From Kiloniella majae (lineage in GTDB: Bacteria; Pseudomonadota; Alphaproteobacteria; Kiloniellales; Kiloniellaceae), in contig NZ_MTSZ01000002.1 in NCBI RefSeq assembly GCF_002118315.1, forward strand, positions 310,001 through 374,000: a DNA stretch of 64,000 nucleotides. Direction: 5' to 3'. The translations under genes and the position numbers were made by a program. This document shows, in pieces, positions 46,034-56,087 of the stretch. Below the pieces are notes generated by a model. That model was given only the letters and a program-made list of their open reading frames with translations, was not told the origin of the DNA and did not search any database. Position 1 is the first letter of the stretch. Every line of letters begins with the position of its first letter.

Positions 46034-47809
46034 ATGACAACAGATCAAATCTTTCTTTTCGCCCTTTTTGGATCAGTATTCATTCTCTTGATTTGGGGAA
46101 AAATCAGATATGATCTCGTCGCCTTTGGTGCACTTGTTATTTCTGTTGTCGCGGGCTTTGTAACACCCGATCAAGCATTTTCAGGATTTGGCCATCCTGC
46201 CGTGGTCATCATCGCGCTTGTGCTTATCGTCTCACGCGGATTAATAAACTCCGGTGCTGTGGAATTAATCTCAGGCGCCGTTTTATCCTCAAACCGTCCT
46301 CTTCCCCTTCACATCGGGATCATGTCGGTTATAGGAGCTGCCTTGTCTGCTATCATCAATAATGTTGCCGCTCTCGCTCTTTTGATGTCATTGGATATGG
46401 AAGCCGCTCAAAAAGCCAAGCGGGCAGTTGCTCTTAGCCTCATGCCTTTATCTTTTGCGACAATTTTAGGCGGCATGATCACCTTAATAGGAACACCACC
46501 GAATATTGTCATTGCACAGTACCGGGAAAGAGTCCTTGGCGAAGGCTATGGTATGTTCGACTTTGCGCCCGTTGGTCTATGCGTTGCCTTTGCCGGTATT
46601 ATTTTCGTTGCATTAATAGGCTGGCGTCTGATCCCTCGAAGAGAACCCCTCGGAAGTATCCGCAGCGACGAAGACACAGATTTATTTGTTGCCGAAGCTC
46701 AAGTTCCCGAAGAGTCAAAATCTATCGGCATCCCGATGAACCAACTCTATCCCCTGGCCAACGAGCACGACATTACTGTGTTAGGATTGGTAAGACGCGG
46801 AAGACGTTTACCGGGATTTGCCCGTTACGAAGAAATTCGAAAAGATGATCATCTCGTGCTTGAAGGCGACCCAAAATCTATCGAAGCATTTTTGGGGAGT
46901 GCGCAACTAGACTTCGCAGGAAAAGAAAAGCACGAACAAGGTTTGACGAGTTCTTCATTAAAACTTGCTGAAGCCATTGTTCCCGAAGGAGCAAGAATAG
47001 AAGGAAGATCCAGTAACAGCCTGAGGCTTCTTTCCCGACACGGCGTCACACTTTTAGGGGTTTCCAGGCAAGGTAAGCGCTTTCGCGAACGTGTTCGAAA
47101 GTTAAGGGTAGAAAGTGGTGATATGCTCCTTCTACTTGGCCCCGAAGATCGACTGACAGAAGTCATGAGCTGGCTAGGCGTCCTCCCGCTAGCCGAAAAA
47201 CAGCACTCCGTCATTCAACGCAAGAAAGCTTCTCTGGCGATTGGCCTGTTTCTCGGAGCTATTGCTCTATCGGTCGCTGGCTTGGTTTACCTTCCTGTTG
47301 CATTGGCTGGCTGTGTCATTGCCTTTGCAGCGCTGGGTGTTATCTCTGGGCGAGAAGTTTATGAAAGTGTCGAATGGAAAGTTATTGTACTTCTTGCCTC
47401 GCTTATTCCCCTTGGCATCGCCCTTGAGAATTCTGGTGGCACAAAACTTATTGCAGAATTAATCGTCGCCCAAACAGCAGGTTGGCCGCATTGGGCTATT
47501 CTGACCGTTTTGATTGTTGTCACGATGACACTGTCTGATTTTCTCAACAATGTCGCAACGGCTCTGATTGCAGCCCCTATAGGATTGGATGTTGCCAACG
47601 CAATCGGTGCTTCACCAGATCCTTTTCTGATGGGTGTCGCCGTCGCAGCTTCTTGCGCCTTTCTGACACCTATCGGACACAAGAACAATACAATCATCAT
47701 GGGACCTGGCGGGTACCGTTTCGGTGACTACTGGCGGATGGGATTACCACTGGAAATACTTGTCGTCACGATCTCTGTCCCGGCAATTCTATTCTTCTGG
47801 CCATTGTAA
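46034..47809 (+). CDS. SLC13-family anion transporter with TrkA-C domains
   Basis: A 591-residue transporter of the divalent anion:Na+ symporter family. The N-terminal membrane half has two-repeat motifs AIINNVAALALLMSL and, in the second half, LSDFLNNVATALIAAPIGLD, the SNT-like hairpins of the family. Between them are two TrkA-C (RCK-C) domains (about residues 205-375, ITVLGLVRRGRRLPGFAR and GVTLLGVSRQGKRFRERVR), probably ligand sensors. The substrate could be sulfate, a dicarboxylate or silicate-like anion. Confidence 0.9.
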   Translation: MTTDQIFLFALFGSVFILLIWGKIRYDLVAFGALVISVVAGFVTPDQAFSGFGHPAVVIIALVLIVSRGLINSGAVELISGAVLSSNRPLPLHIGIMSVIGAALSAIINNVAALALLMSLDMEAAQKAKRAVALSLMPLSFATILGGMITLIGTPPNIVIAQYRERVLGEGYGMFDFAPVGLCVAFAGIIFVALIGWRLIPRREPLGSIRSDEDTDLFVAEAQVPEESKSIGIPMNQLYPLANEHDITVLGLVRRGRRLPGFARYEEIRKDDHLVLEGDPKSIEAFLGSAQLDFAGKEKHEQGLTSSSLKLAEAIVPEGARIEGRSSNSLRLLSRHGVTLLGVSRQGKRFRERVRKLRVESGDMLLLLGPEDRLTEVMSWLGVLPLAEKQHSVIQRKKASLAIGLFLGAIALSVAGLVYLPVALAGCVIAFAALGVISGREVYESVEWKVIVLLASLIPLGIALENSGGTKLIAELIVAQTAGWPHWAILTVLIVVTMTLSDFLNNVATALIAAPIGLDVANAIGASPDPFLMGVAVAASCAFLTPIGHKNNTIIMGPGGYRFGDYWRMGLPLEILVVTISVPAILFFWPL

Positions 47810-47813
47810 GGTA

Positions 47814-48407
47814 TTAATCTTTAGAAGCTGATTTGATATAATCCTGAAATGGCGGAAAACATTGTACAAGCCCCTTCACACCTAGCTTCTTCATCAAATC
47901 TATGTTTCTTTCAGGAATTTCATCCGGTGATTTATAGCTATCAAGCACACGCCCCATTTGCCCCTCCCGAATGATGTGAAGAACCGGAAAAGGAGATCTG
48001 TTTGTCCAGTTCGTAATATCATCCCGGGAAAGGCCAGTAAACTGGTAGTCAGGATGAAAACTTGCGAGCTGGAATAAACCTTCAACACCTGATTGAACCA
48101 AGGCATCCTCAGCTACTTCCAGTAAGTCTAGAAAGATTTCAAAATCCTCAAAACCTTCAGGAAAAATCACAAGCGATGTAGAAACCTCATCCTCAGAGCT
48201 TTGCTGTAAAAATAAAAGCTCGTTTAGAAACCCGCCCATTGCGGTTGAGACCTCTTGCGCGTCAACAATGACATAACGAATAGCCCCACGGTTTCGCTCT
48301 GATGCCGCAAAGGGGCACAGGTTCTGCCCGATCACCATTGCATCGACCCACAACTTGGTAAGATCCGATGCATTAACAACAGTATAAGATGGATATAGCT
48401 GAGACAT
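47814..48407 (-). CDS. DUF1415 family protein
   Basis: A protein of 197 residues from the ATG at 48407, with the family signature LWVDAMVIGQNLCPFAASERNR near the N-terminus, FHPDYQFTGLSRDDITNWTNRSP in the middle and NIDLMKKLGVKG at the end. The function is unknown. The gene lies downstream of fhs on the same strand, beyond a terminator. Start by position; the ribosome site is poor. Confidence 0.85.
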   Translation of the reverse strand: MSQLYPSYTVVNASDLTKLWVDAMVIGQNLCPFAASERNRGAIRYVIVDAQEVSTAMGGFLNELLFLQQSSEDEVSTSLVIFPEGFEDFEIFLDLLEVAEDALVQSGVEGLFQLASFHPDYQFTGLSRDDITNWTNRSPFPVLHIIREGQMGRVLDSYKSPDEIPERNIDLMKKLGVKGLVQCFPPFQDYIKSASKD

Positions 48408-48485
48408 ATCGGAAGTTATAGAACCAATTCTATACGTTGCCCAGCGAGATCTGAAAACATTCTGACCAGAAACGAACGACAGCAA

Positions 48486-48516
48486 CAAAAAAGGCGACCA
48501 TAAAGGCCGCCTTTTT
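48486..48516 (-). terminator. Intrinsic terminator after fhs
   Basis: On the minus strand AAAAAGGCGGCC then TTTAT then GGTCGCCTTTTTT pairs with one mismatch, ending in a T run (48493-48486 side). It sits 20 bases past the fhs stop. Confidence 0.8.
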
Positions 48517-48536
48517 CAATGGATATTTCAGATACC

Positions 48537-50207
48537 TTAGAACAGACCTTCGATCTGTCCGTCATCATTCAGATAGATGTTGTTCGCAGCAGGCTGACGT
48601 GGCAGCCCCGGCATTGTCATGATCGCACCAGTGACAACGACGATGAAGCCAGCACCTGCAGAAAGACGAACTTCACGTACAGGAACAGCATGACCTGATG
48701 GCGCACCAAGAAGTGCAGGGTCAGTCGAGAAGCTGTACTGCGTTTTAGCCATACAAACTGGATAATGACCGTAGTTTTCCTGAAGCTCTGCGATTTGTTT
48801 ACGTACAGTCGCATCAGCAATAACTTCACTTGCACCATAGATTTCTGTCGCAATGGTTTCGATTTTTTCCCATAGCGGCATTTCATCAGGGTAAAGCGGT
48901 GTAAAGTCAGCAACACCAGAATCTGCAAGCTCAACAACGTGATGAGCCAATTCTTCCGTGCCTGCACCACCGTTTGCCCAGTGACTGGCTACGATTGCTT
49001 TTGCACCCAGAGCTTCACAAGCGGCAGAAACAGCCGCAATTTCAGCATCTGTATCTGTGATGAACTGGTTGATTGCAACAACAGCCGGAACGTTGAATTT
49101 TTTGATGTTGGCAATATGACGAGCAAGGTTCTCAGAACCTTTAGTTACCGCATCAACATTTTCATTGCCCAAGTCAGCCTTCGCAACACCACCGTGCATT
49201 TTCAATGCACGAACAGTTGCAACGATAACAACAGCATCAGGTTTCAGACCAGCTTTACGACACTTGATGTCGAAGAACTTCTCAGCACCAAGGTCAGCAC
49301 CAAAACCGGCTTCGGTAACAACATAATCAGCAAGTTTAAGAGCTGTTTTTGTTGCGATTACAGAGTTACAACCATGCGCGATGTTCGCGAAAGGACCACC
49401 GTGAATAAAGGCAGCATTGTTTTCCAGTGTCTGAACCAAGTTCGGTGAAATCGCGTCTTTCAACAGAACAGCCATAGCACCTGGACCTTTAAGATCGCGT
49501 GCGTAGATTGGCTTTTTCTCACGTGTGTAAGCAACGATGATATCACCGAGACGGTTGGAAAGGTCATTCAGATCTTTGGAAAGACAGAAGATCGCCATGA
49601 TCTCGGAAGCAACCACGATGTCATAACCATCCTGACGTGGATAGCCATTGGCAACGCCGCCCATGGAGTTGGTAATCGCACGCAGTGCACGGTCGTTCAT
49701 GTCAACAACACGTTTCCACTGTACGCGGCGGGAATCAATACCCAGCTCGTTACCCCAATAGATGTGATTGTCCAAAAGAGCAGACAGGAGGTTGTGAGCT
49801 ACGCCAATTGCGTGGAAATCACCTGTGAAGTGAAGATTAATATCTTCCATTGGAACAACCTGGGCGTAACCACCACCAGCAGCACCACCTTTAACACCAA
49901 AACACGGACCCAGCGATGGCTCACGAAGTGCCATAATTGCTTTTTTACCAATGCGGTTCAGGCCATCACCCAGACCAACAGTTGTTGTCGTCTTACCTTC
50001 GCCAGCTGGTGTCGGGTTGATCGCTGTCACCAGGATCAACTTACCATCTTTGTTGCCTTGGATGGAGTTAATGAAATCAAAAGACAGTTTTGCTTTATTT
50101 GGACCATACTGAAGCAACTGGTCAGCAGGAATTCCAATTTTCTCAGCAACCTGAGTAATTGGTTGCATTTTTGCCTCGCGGGCAATTTCAATATCACTCT
50201 TGGCCAT
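48537..50207 (-). CDS. fhs: Formate-tetrahydrofolate ligase
   Basis: ATP-dependent synthesis of 10-formyl-tetrahydrofolate from formate, feeding C1 metabolism. The 556 residues match the family, with the P-loop [14 protein letters not shown] (about 65-78), and the conserved [20 protein letters not shown]. The ATG at 50207 lies after a GGGAGGG site. Alone on its transcript. Its presence fits a C1-using lifestyle shared with the corrinoid gene at 62821, though the two are 13 kb apart. Confidence 0.97.
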   Translation of the reverse strand: MAKSDIEIAREAKMQPITQVAEKIGIPADQLLQYGPNKAKLSFDFINSIQGNKDGKLILVTAINPTPAGEGKTTTTVGLGDGLNRIGKKAIMALREPSLGPCFGVKGGAAGGGYAQVVPMEDINLHFTGDFHAIGVAHNLLSALLDNHIYWGNELGIDSRRVQWKRVVDMNDRALRAITNSMGGVANGYPRQDGYDIVVASEIMAIFCLSKDLNDLSNRLGDIIVAYTREKKPIYARDLKGPGAMAVLLKDAISPNLVQTLENNAAFIHGGPFANIAHGCNSVIATKTALKLADYVVTEAGFGADLGAEKFFDIKCRKAGLKPDAVVIVATVRALKMHGGVAKADLGNENVDAVTKGSENLARHIANIKKFNVPAVVAINQFITDTDAEIAAVSAACEALGAKAIVASHWANGGAGTEELAHHVVELADSGVADFTPLYPDEMPLWEKIETIATEIYGASEVIADATVRKQIAELQENYGHYPVCMAKTQYSFSTDPALLGAPSGHAVPVREVRLSAGAGFIVVVTGAIMTMPGLPRQPAANNIYLNDDGQIEGLF

Positions 50208-50475
50208 GGGGCTTAGCCCTCCCTACGTATCGGTAACAAAATTTCAAGAGACATTAACTGGGGTTTTCTTTTGGGGATATCGTAAGAGCGTCACTCCGTC
50301 ACCAAGAAACACCGAAATTAGGCCGTTTTAGCATTCGTAATATACTATCATAGCATATGGATTTCAAATCACGTCTGTGATCTCAACATCAACCTCTATT
50401 CCAAAAACCAATATAAGAAACTGAAATAAAACAACTATTTCTATTACTGAACAGATTGATTTCAATAGACAATGC

Positions 50476-51123
50476 CTAAATTTCGCCCATAAGCTTTCGT
50501 GCGTTGATAAACGCAGACATATGAAACTCGGCATGCTCTGAATTAAGCACATATTCTAGCCCAACCGGGCAAGCTCTGCGTGCCAAACACCCCTTTGAGG
50601 CACATGATATTCCAGCATCTGATGCGACATAGCGAGCACAAGCCAGATAGTCATACTCCTGCTCAACACCAAAAGCATCAACGGGACAAATTTTCAAGCA
50701 GGGCTGATCTTCACAACTCAAACAAGGATTGGAAACTTCTGATACGGTATTAGATATCTCTATTTTGACAGGAAGCAAAATAGCCGCACGAAGCGCGTGC
50801 CACGTACCCCACTCTGAACTGATAAAGAGGCCGATCGGGCTTGGGAATAAGGTTTCAGCACGGGAAGCCCACCTTTGAAAAGGATGGTAAGGCGGACCAT
50901 CAGAAGGAAAAAGCGCCTCCCCGCCAGCTTTTCCGGCTATTGGCTCAACAATTCGCTTCGTCCAACGGTCCATGGGATCTGGATCAGAGTTCAAATATTC
51001 ATGAGATCGTTTAAAAGATTCCCAAAAATCACCGGAACCAACATTCCCAACCATAATAACAGATAAAACAGACTGTCCTGATGATAGATCTGGTACATTA
51101 TCTTCCCAGTCGGGATGAAACAC
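50476..51123 (-). CDS. 4Fe-4S ferredoxin-like protein (QueG-related)
   Basis: A 215-residue (or longer) protein with two iron-sulfur motifs: PCLSCEDQPCLKICPVDAF (Cys-x2-Cys-x4-Cys-x3-Cys) and the later CASKGCLARRACPVG set with a further Cys in ACARYV. The upstream half has family-like DPMDRWTKRIVEPIA. The annotated GTG at 51123 lacks a sensible ribosome site; the reading frame is open and protein-like up to 51196, and a CTG at 51180 has GAGGA eight bases before it. It may function in redox enzyme assembly. It follows the YcgN gene. Confidence 0.75.
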   Translation of the reverse strand: MFHPDWEDNVPDLSSGQSVLSVIMVGNVGSGDFWESFKRSHEYLNSDPDPMDRWTKRIVEPIAGKAGGEALFPSDGPPYHPFQRWASRAETLFPSPIGLFISSEWGTWHALRAAILLPVKIEISNTVSEVSNPCLSCEDQPCLKICPVDAFGVEQEYDYLACARYVASDAGISCASKGCLARRACPVGLEYVLNSEHAEFHMSAFINARKLMGEI

Positions 51124-51196
51124 CCCCCTGAGCGCAAACCCATTCTTCGAAAGATTGTCCGTAAGATCATCAAGTTTCAGCGTACTATTCCTCGTG

Positions 51197-51706
51197 TTAA
51201 CTCTTTGAATATCGTACCCACGGTTCAGGTGGGCTGGGATCTTGAGGCCACTTTACAATATGATCTTCCAGATCCGCATCCTCTACGTCTGTTTCGGATA
51301 CGACTTTATCCAAAGCTGATATCCCTGCATCGTGAACCGAGTTAGGATTTCCAGTAATCAAAGGGTGCCACCAAGGAAGGTCCCCCCCTTCGTGTAATAA
51401 GCGATAAGCGCACGTTGGCGGCATGAAGCTTAATGTTTCAATATTATCTGCGGTAACTTTGATACAGTCCGGCACATACTGATGACGTGTTTCGTATAAA
51501 CTGCATTGGCACGTTCCAAGATCCAGTAATTTACATACGACGTCTGTATCGACAATCTCTTCCGTATCAGCATCTTCCAGCTTCACAAGACAGCACTTGC
51601 CACACCCATCACAGAGGCTTTCCCACTCTGCAGGTGTCATCTCGTGCAGCTTTTTTGTTTTCCAAAAAGGCTGCTCTTCTTTTTCTCTCACCATCGGACG
51701 CAACAT
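51197..51706 (-). CDS. YcgN/UPF0260 family cysteine-cluster protein
   Basis: A 169-residue protein with the conserved Cys set of the YcgN family: [32 protein letters not shown] and PTCAYRLL, in the pattern that binds iron or zinc. The stretch [20 protein letters not shown] is the family start. The role is unknown. The ferredoxin-like gene begins just after its stop, so they are likely co-transcribed. Confidence 0.9.
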   Translation of the reverse strand: MLRPMVREKEEQPFWKTKKLHEMTPAEWESLCDGCGKCCLVKLEDADTEEIVDTDVVCKLLDLGTCQCSLYETRHQYVPDCIKVTADNIETLSFMPPTCAYRLLHEGGDLPWWHPLITGNPNSVHDAGISALDKVVSETDVEDADLEDHIVKWPQDPSPPEPWVRYSKS

Positions 51707-51887
51707 GCTTTTTATAATTATCGAATGTTACTATCTTATACCCCACTTAAGGCATAGACTTTTTTGCATACTTAGATAATTAAATTTAAAGTAACAAATC
51801 TTATATAAATTAAAAATGTTTTGGGCCTGCCCCCCATGACACTAGCTTATGTTTGTTTCATGCTCGCATATAAGGATCTCAGATAAG

Positions 51888-52727
51888 ATGAGACAATTGA
51901 TTGCGTTGCGCTTGATATTCAAAACCCTATTCTTCTTTGGCTTTTTTCTTCTCATTTCACCTCTAACAGCCAATGCGGACACCTTTGCTCTTAGGATGAA
52001 TGATCGACAAGAAGGGACATCCAAATACTACCACGAACTCCTGACCTCAGCTTTGGCCCTAAACGGTCATACCCTAAAAATTATCAATAAGGGTGATCTT
52101 CCTCCAAAGCGATTGGTTATCATGTTTGAAAAAGGCGGCCTCGATATTGTCTGGCTCCTGAAGTCCAAAGAACGAAATAAGAAATATATAGATATCAATG
52201 TTGATTTAACAAACGGGCTCATGGGAAAAAGGGTCTTGTTTATTCCTCCTGATTCCACAGAGGATTACGCTCATATAAAAACCGTCGACGATTTCAGACA
52301 ATCTCAAAAAGTTGGCGCTTTTGGCGCAAACTGGTTTGATGAAGAAGTTTGGAGGGCAAATAACCTGCCATATCGCGTCATAGATGGACACTGGCGGTCA
52401 ATTTATGATCGGTTACTTCTCAGCAGGCCAGAAACAACTGATCGCCCATTCCATTATTTTTCCCGTAGCGTCACAGAAATAGTCCAAGAAGCAAAACATT
52501 ACCCTAAATTGGCAATAGAGCCTAACCTGCTATTTAAATACGACAGAGATTTTCACTTTTATATTAACGAGGAAAATCGACATCTGAAGTTTATTTTGGA
52601 ACAAGCACTCCGCAAGGCAAAAAAAACAGGGTTAATGGATAAGCTCATCCAGAAACATTTTGCCGAACAGCTCAAGTCTTTAAAGCTTGAAAGTAGAATA
52701 CTCTTGCAGCTAACCACACCACAATAA
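51888..52727 (+). CDS. Periplasmic solute-binding-like protein (SBP3-fold)
   Basis: A 279-residue protein with a signal peptide (residues about 1-30, IFKTLFFFGFFLLISPL then TANADTF). The middle has VDDFRQSQKVGAFGANW and a final helix (LMDKLIQKHFAEQLKS) typical of family 3 amino-acid-type binding proteins, though similarity is loose and no acidic-pocket motif is confidently read. No transporter genes are adjacent, so it may act as a sensor. ATG at 51888; a longer frame starts at 51849. Confidence 0.6.
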   Translation: MRQLIALRLIFKTLFFFGFFLLISPLTANADTFALRMNDRQEGTSKYYHELLTSALALNGHTLKIINKGDLPPKRLVIMFEKGGLDIVWLLKSKERNKKYIDINVDLTNGLMGKRVLFIPPDSTEDYAHIKTVDDFRQSQKVGAFGANWFDEEVWRANNLPYRVIDGHWRSIYDRLLLSRPETTDRPFHYFSRSVTEIVQEAKHYPKLAIEPNLLFKYDRDFHFYINEENRHLKFILEQALRKAKKTGLMDKLIQKHFAEQLKSLKLESRILLQLTTPQ

Positions 52728-52782
52728 CATCAGTTCCACTCATAATAAACTACAGTGGTGCCACGTTACTAAAACTAGAAAT

Positions 52783-52852
52783 TTAACCAATAAGTTAAAT
52801 ACAACTTGACGACAAAAAATTAATTTCTAATAATTAACCAATAAGTTAAATA
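52783..52852. repeat. Two copies of a 19-base operator-like repeat before DUF899
   Basis: TTAACCAATAAGTTAAATA occurs exactly at 52783-52801 and at 52834-52852 (51 bases apart, about five helical turns). Each copy holds an inverted repeat TTAAC-N6-GTTAA. The second ends 19 bases before the DUF899 start, where a repressor would block transcription. Confidence 0.85.
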
Positions 52853-52871
52853 GCAATTCAGGAACAAATCC

Positions 52872-53579
52872 ATGTTACATAACAAAATTGTTTCAAGAGA
52901 AGATTGGTTGGTTGAGCGTAAGAAACTTCTCAAAGAAGAAAAAGCGCTTACACAGGCAAGAGACCGATTAAACGAAAAGCGCAGGGAACTCCCCTGGGTC
53001 GAGGTCCCCCAAAACTACACTTTCACCTCTGAAAACGGCCCCGTGAGCCTCTCAGAGCTTTTTGGCAATTCAACTCAGCTAATCGTCTACCACTTTATGT
53101 TTGACCCGGAATGGGAAAATGGTTGCGTAAGCTGCTCCCTATGGGCCGATAACTTTGAAGGTATTGATTGCCACCTAGAAGCCAGAGATATCGCCTTCGT
53201 ATCCATTGCAAGGGCACCAATAGAGAAGCTCACAAAATTCAAATCCCGACTGAACTGGTCTTTCAATTTCGTATCCTCCTATGGAAATTCCTTTAGCGAA
53301 GACTTTGGTGTCAGCTTTGGAGATAATCACAAACCTGATGACGAAATTACCTACAACTACCGACAAACAACCTTTCCCATTAACGACGCCCCTGGAATTA
53401 GCGTGTTTGTCAAAGGGGAAAACGGAAAGGTATACCACAGCTATTCGACCTACAGCCGTGGACTGGACATGCTCAATGGCACTTACCATTACATTGATCT
53501 AACACCCTACGGACGTAATGAAACACCAGAAGGTGGAAGCATGTCGTGGGTCCGGCACCATGATCGCTATGAGCAATAA
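52872..53579 (+). CDS. DUF899 family thioredoxin-like protein
   Basis: A 235-residue protein of the DUF899 family: EDWLVERKKLLKEEKALTQ at the start, the thioredoxin-like fold with LIVYHFMFDPEWENGCVSCSLWAD (CxxC at about residues 86-89), and NDAPGISVFVKGENG. The family is poorly characterised and may act on thiol redox or detoxification. Two exact operator-like repeats precede it. Single gene, convergent with a LysR gene. Confidence 0.88.
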   Translation: MLHNKIVSREDWLVERKKLLKEEKALTQARDRLNEKRRELPWVEVPQNYTFTSENGPVSLSELFGNSTQLIVYHFMFDPEWENGCVSCSLWADNFEGIDCHLEARDIAFVSIARAPIEKLTKFKSRLNWSFNFVSSYGNSFSEDFGVSFGDNHKPDDEITYNYRQTTFPINDAPGISVFVKGENGKVYHSYSTYSRGLDMLNGTYHYIDLTPYGRNETPEGGSMSWVRHHDRYEQ

Positions 53580-53605
53580 AAATGGAACACGGATTCAGAG
53601 CTCCC

Positions 53606-54511
53606 TCAGGATCCGTGCAATTCCTGCTCAGACATCATGTTCAACCATTCGATAACCTTTGAAATAGCAATCGACTTCTTCTTCCCCTTTGGGTGAAGCA
53701 GCCAATAAGCTTGGGAAAGCATTGCTTCTTTTCCTTCAAACGGTTTTATCAGCAAGCCTGTCGCCAAATCATCCTCGACCAGACGTCCCCGAGCCAACGC
53801 AACACCCAGACCTTGTACTGCCGCCCGCAACACCAGATCAGAAGAGGCAAATCGCGGACCTGATCGCGTATCAAAATCCAAACCATTCTGCTCAGAAATC
53901 CAGCGCTGCCAACTTGCTTGAGGATCACGATCATGTAGCAAAGGCAACTCCTTCAAAGCAGCCAACTCGGTAGGGCGACCAACCTTCAGCCAAAACGATG
54001 TACTCATAACCGGGAAAAGCTGTTCATCCATTAACGGCGAACAGTCCAATCCTTCCCATGGCCCCTGCCCCATTCGAATGGCGAGGTCAGCCCCGTGGTC
54101 TGCAGCAAAGTTCAACTTCTGATCAACAACAATAGACAATTCTATCCACGGGAAGGTGGCATTAAGATCCTGCAATCTAGGGAGTAGCCACCGCGCTGCA
54201 AAAGATGGCGTCGTTGAAATCGTAACTGCATTTCCCTGTTTGCTTTCTCGAACGGCTTCTACTGCGCTTGCTATATCGTTCAGATTTTCGAGCGCAACAC
54301 GCCCAATATCTTCACCCTGAGGACTAAACTTAATCGTCCTTACCCCTTGCTCACGATCAATCAAGGGAACACCAATCCAGGCCTCCAATTCCTGAACATG
54401 TTTGCTGATTGACGAATGTGTAATTTCAAGTAACCGCGCGGCTGGTCTGATACCACCTGTTTCATACACAGCAGCAAAAGCCCGTAAAGCATTTAAAGGT
54501 AAATTTTTCAT
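53606..54511 (-). CDS. LysR family regulator (GcvA-like)
   Basis: A 301-residue regulator. The helix-turn-helix is LPLNALRAFAAVYETGGIRPAARLLEITHSSISKHVQELE; the effector domain begins VTISTTPSFAARWLLPRLQD and shows GADLAIRMG and GLGVALARGRLVEDDL. It is divergent from the glutathionyl-hydroquinone-reductase-like gene, with a 161-base spacer, and may control it. Intact, unlike the second LysR gene at 57786-58525. Confidence 0.92.
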   Translation of the reverse strand: MKNLPLNALRAFAAVYETGGIRPAARLLEITHSSISKHVQELEAWIGVPLIDREQGVRTIKFSPQGEDIGRVALENLNDIASAVEAVRESKQGNAVTISTTPSFAARWLLPRLQDLNATFPWIELSIVVDQKLNFAADHGADLAIRMGQGPWEGLDCSPLMDEQLFPVMSTSFWLKVGRPTELAALKELPLLHDRDPQASWQRWISEQNGLDFDTRSGPRFASSDLVLRAAVQGLGVALARGRLVEDDLATGLLIKPFEGKEAMLSQAYWLLHPKGKKKSIAISKVIEWLNMMSEQELHGS

Positions 54512-54672
54512 GGATTATTTTATAGACCAAAACAAGATATTTTGTGAACAGTAAAAATTTCAAAACTCCGATAAAAGAATAACATCGAAATAAACACGCG
54601 ACATCATAATCAGAAATATACTCATTAATATCAAATAGATAAAACAAACTCTTTAGAAAAAAGACAAATCAT

Positions 54673-55638
54673 ATGGGCATGCTATATAAAGGCCAATGGA
54701 CAGACAAAGATGACATCATTCATGACGGAGCATATATTCGCCCCACTAGTAAATATAATGGCGAAATTCCAGTTCATGTCATTGACAATATAGCCACTTC
54801 ACCAGGTCGTTACTGGCTTATTGGATCAAACAGTTGCCAGTGGTCCCAAAGACCGATGCTTATGCGGCGTTTGAAAAAACTGGACGATCTTATTCCCCTT
54901 CATATCGCCCATGGTCCTCGCCTGGAAGGTTATGCAATAAACGGGGGAAAGACATGGAAGGTTCCAGGCTCAAACCATTCAATAATTCATCTGCATCAAC
55001 TCTATACGTTAAGTAATCCTAACTATACAGGCCGATCAACGGTTCCTGTTTTATGGGATAGTCAAACTCAACAAATCATTTCTAACGAATCATCCCAAAT
55101 CATGCTCGCGCTCGATAAGGTTCAAACAGAAGAGCAGCTTCCGCTAACTTACTACCCGCCCACTCTTAATGAAGAAATGTCCGACATAGATGGTTTGATA
55201 TATAGCGGGCTGAGTAATGGCGTTTACAAAGCAGGCTTTGCTCAAAGCCAAAATGCTTATGACCAAGCTGTCTCACTTGTTTTTGACACTTTGGACAGCC
55301 TGGAACAGAGATTAAGAGAAAAACGGTATCTTTTTGGCACCAAACAAACTGCATCGGACTGGAAACTATTCACAACCCTACTCAGATTTGATTTGGTATA
55401 TTATACCCTGCACAGATGTTTAAAAAAAAGGTTGGTCGACTACCCCAATCTATGGGCCTATACGAGGGATCTCTACCAAACTAAATCAATCGCGGGTACA
55501 GTTGACATTCCAACAATCGTTGCAGCCAGTTTTCAAAATGATACAGGAAATAATCCGCATAACATCATTCCAGTGACGCCCGACCTCGATTGGGAAGCCC
55601 CCCATAACAGAGATATTTTGGACCCAAGTCATAGCTAA
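54673..55638 (+). CDS. Glutathionyl-hydroquinone reductase-like (Xi-class) glutathione transferase
   Basis: A 321-residue protein of the Xi-class GST/ECM4 family, which reduces glutathionyl-hydroquinones. The thioredoxin-like part has RYWLIGSNSCQWSQRPMLMRR, with the catalytic Cys at residue 55; the family usually reads CPWA and here it is CQWS. The STVPVLWD, NESSQIM and TASDWKLFTTLLRFD blocks are as in the family. Cys keeps redox activity plausible; the missing Pro is a notable change. Divergent from a LysR gene. Confidence 0.82.
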   Translation: MGMLYKGQWTDKDDIIHDGAYIRPTSKYNGEIPVHVIDNIATSPGRYWLIGSNSCQWSQRPMLMRRLKKLDDLIPLHIAHGPRLEGYAINGGKTWKVPGSNHSIIHLHQLYTLSNPNYTGRSTVPVLWDSQTQQIISNESSQIMLALDKVQTEEQLPLTYYPPTLNEEMSDIDGLIYSGLSNGVYKAGFAQSQNAYDQAVSLVFDTLDSLEQRLREKRYLFGTKQTASDWKLFTTLLRFDLVYYTLHRCLKKRLVDYPNLWAYTRDLYQTKSIAGTVDIPTIVAASFQNDTGNNPHNIIPVTPDLDWEAPHNRDILDPSHS

Positions 55639-56087
55639 CGAATCACGGATCAACCCAAATGACCACACAAGTGCTACGATTTACCGCACCAAATATCCAC
55701 AAAATAACATTAAATACACTGTTGTTTTATTTTTAATATATATCAATGACTTAAAATAATATATTGAAATATAACACAAATTTTTAGGATATTACTCTTG
55801 ATATTACTGTCAGCTATGTTAAATCAAACTTAAATGTAATATGCAAAACACTATATGTATGGTACATACTCGTCCAAAATTACATGACACCTCAGGCGAG
55901 ATTATAGGTTGTGATCGGTAACACATTGTCGACACACCAATAAGCACCAAATAAATGCCTCAATTATATGGCAATTATTAAAATGCTTGTTCACGGATGG
56001 ACATAAGTCGTCCAACCACTGATGAATGAATTTGTAGCAAAGGCTTTCAGAAGCCATGCTGTCATAGTAAGGAAGCAGGAGCAGTTA
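55639..56087. other. 449-base AT-rich intergenic region before ferredoxin-NADP reductase
   Basis: No gene. Dyads include GTATG-GTA-CATAC at 55857-55869 and TGGAC-N7-GTCCA around 55997-56013. Redox regulation of fpr genes is common, but no SoxR or IscR site was recognised. Confidence 0.45.

Noticed and set aside
50208-50475. Riboswitch upstream of fhs
   Set aside because: The leader contains dyads but no tetrahydrofolate or other riboswitch core that I could recognise.
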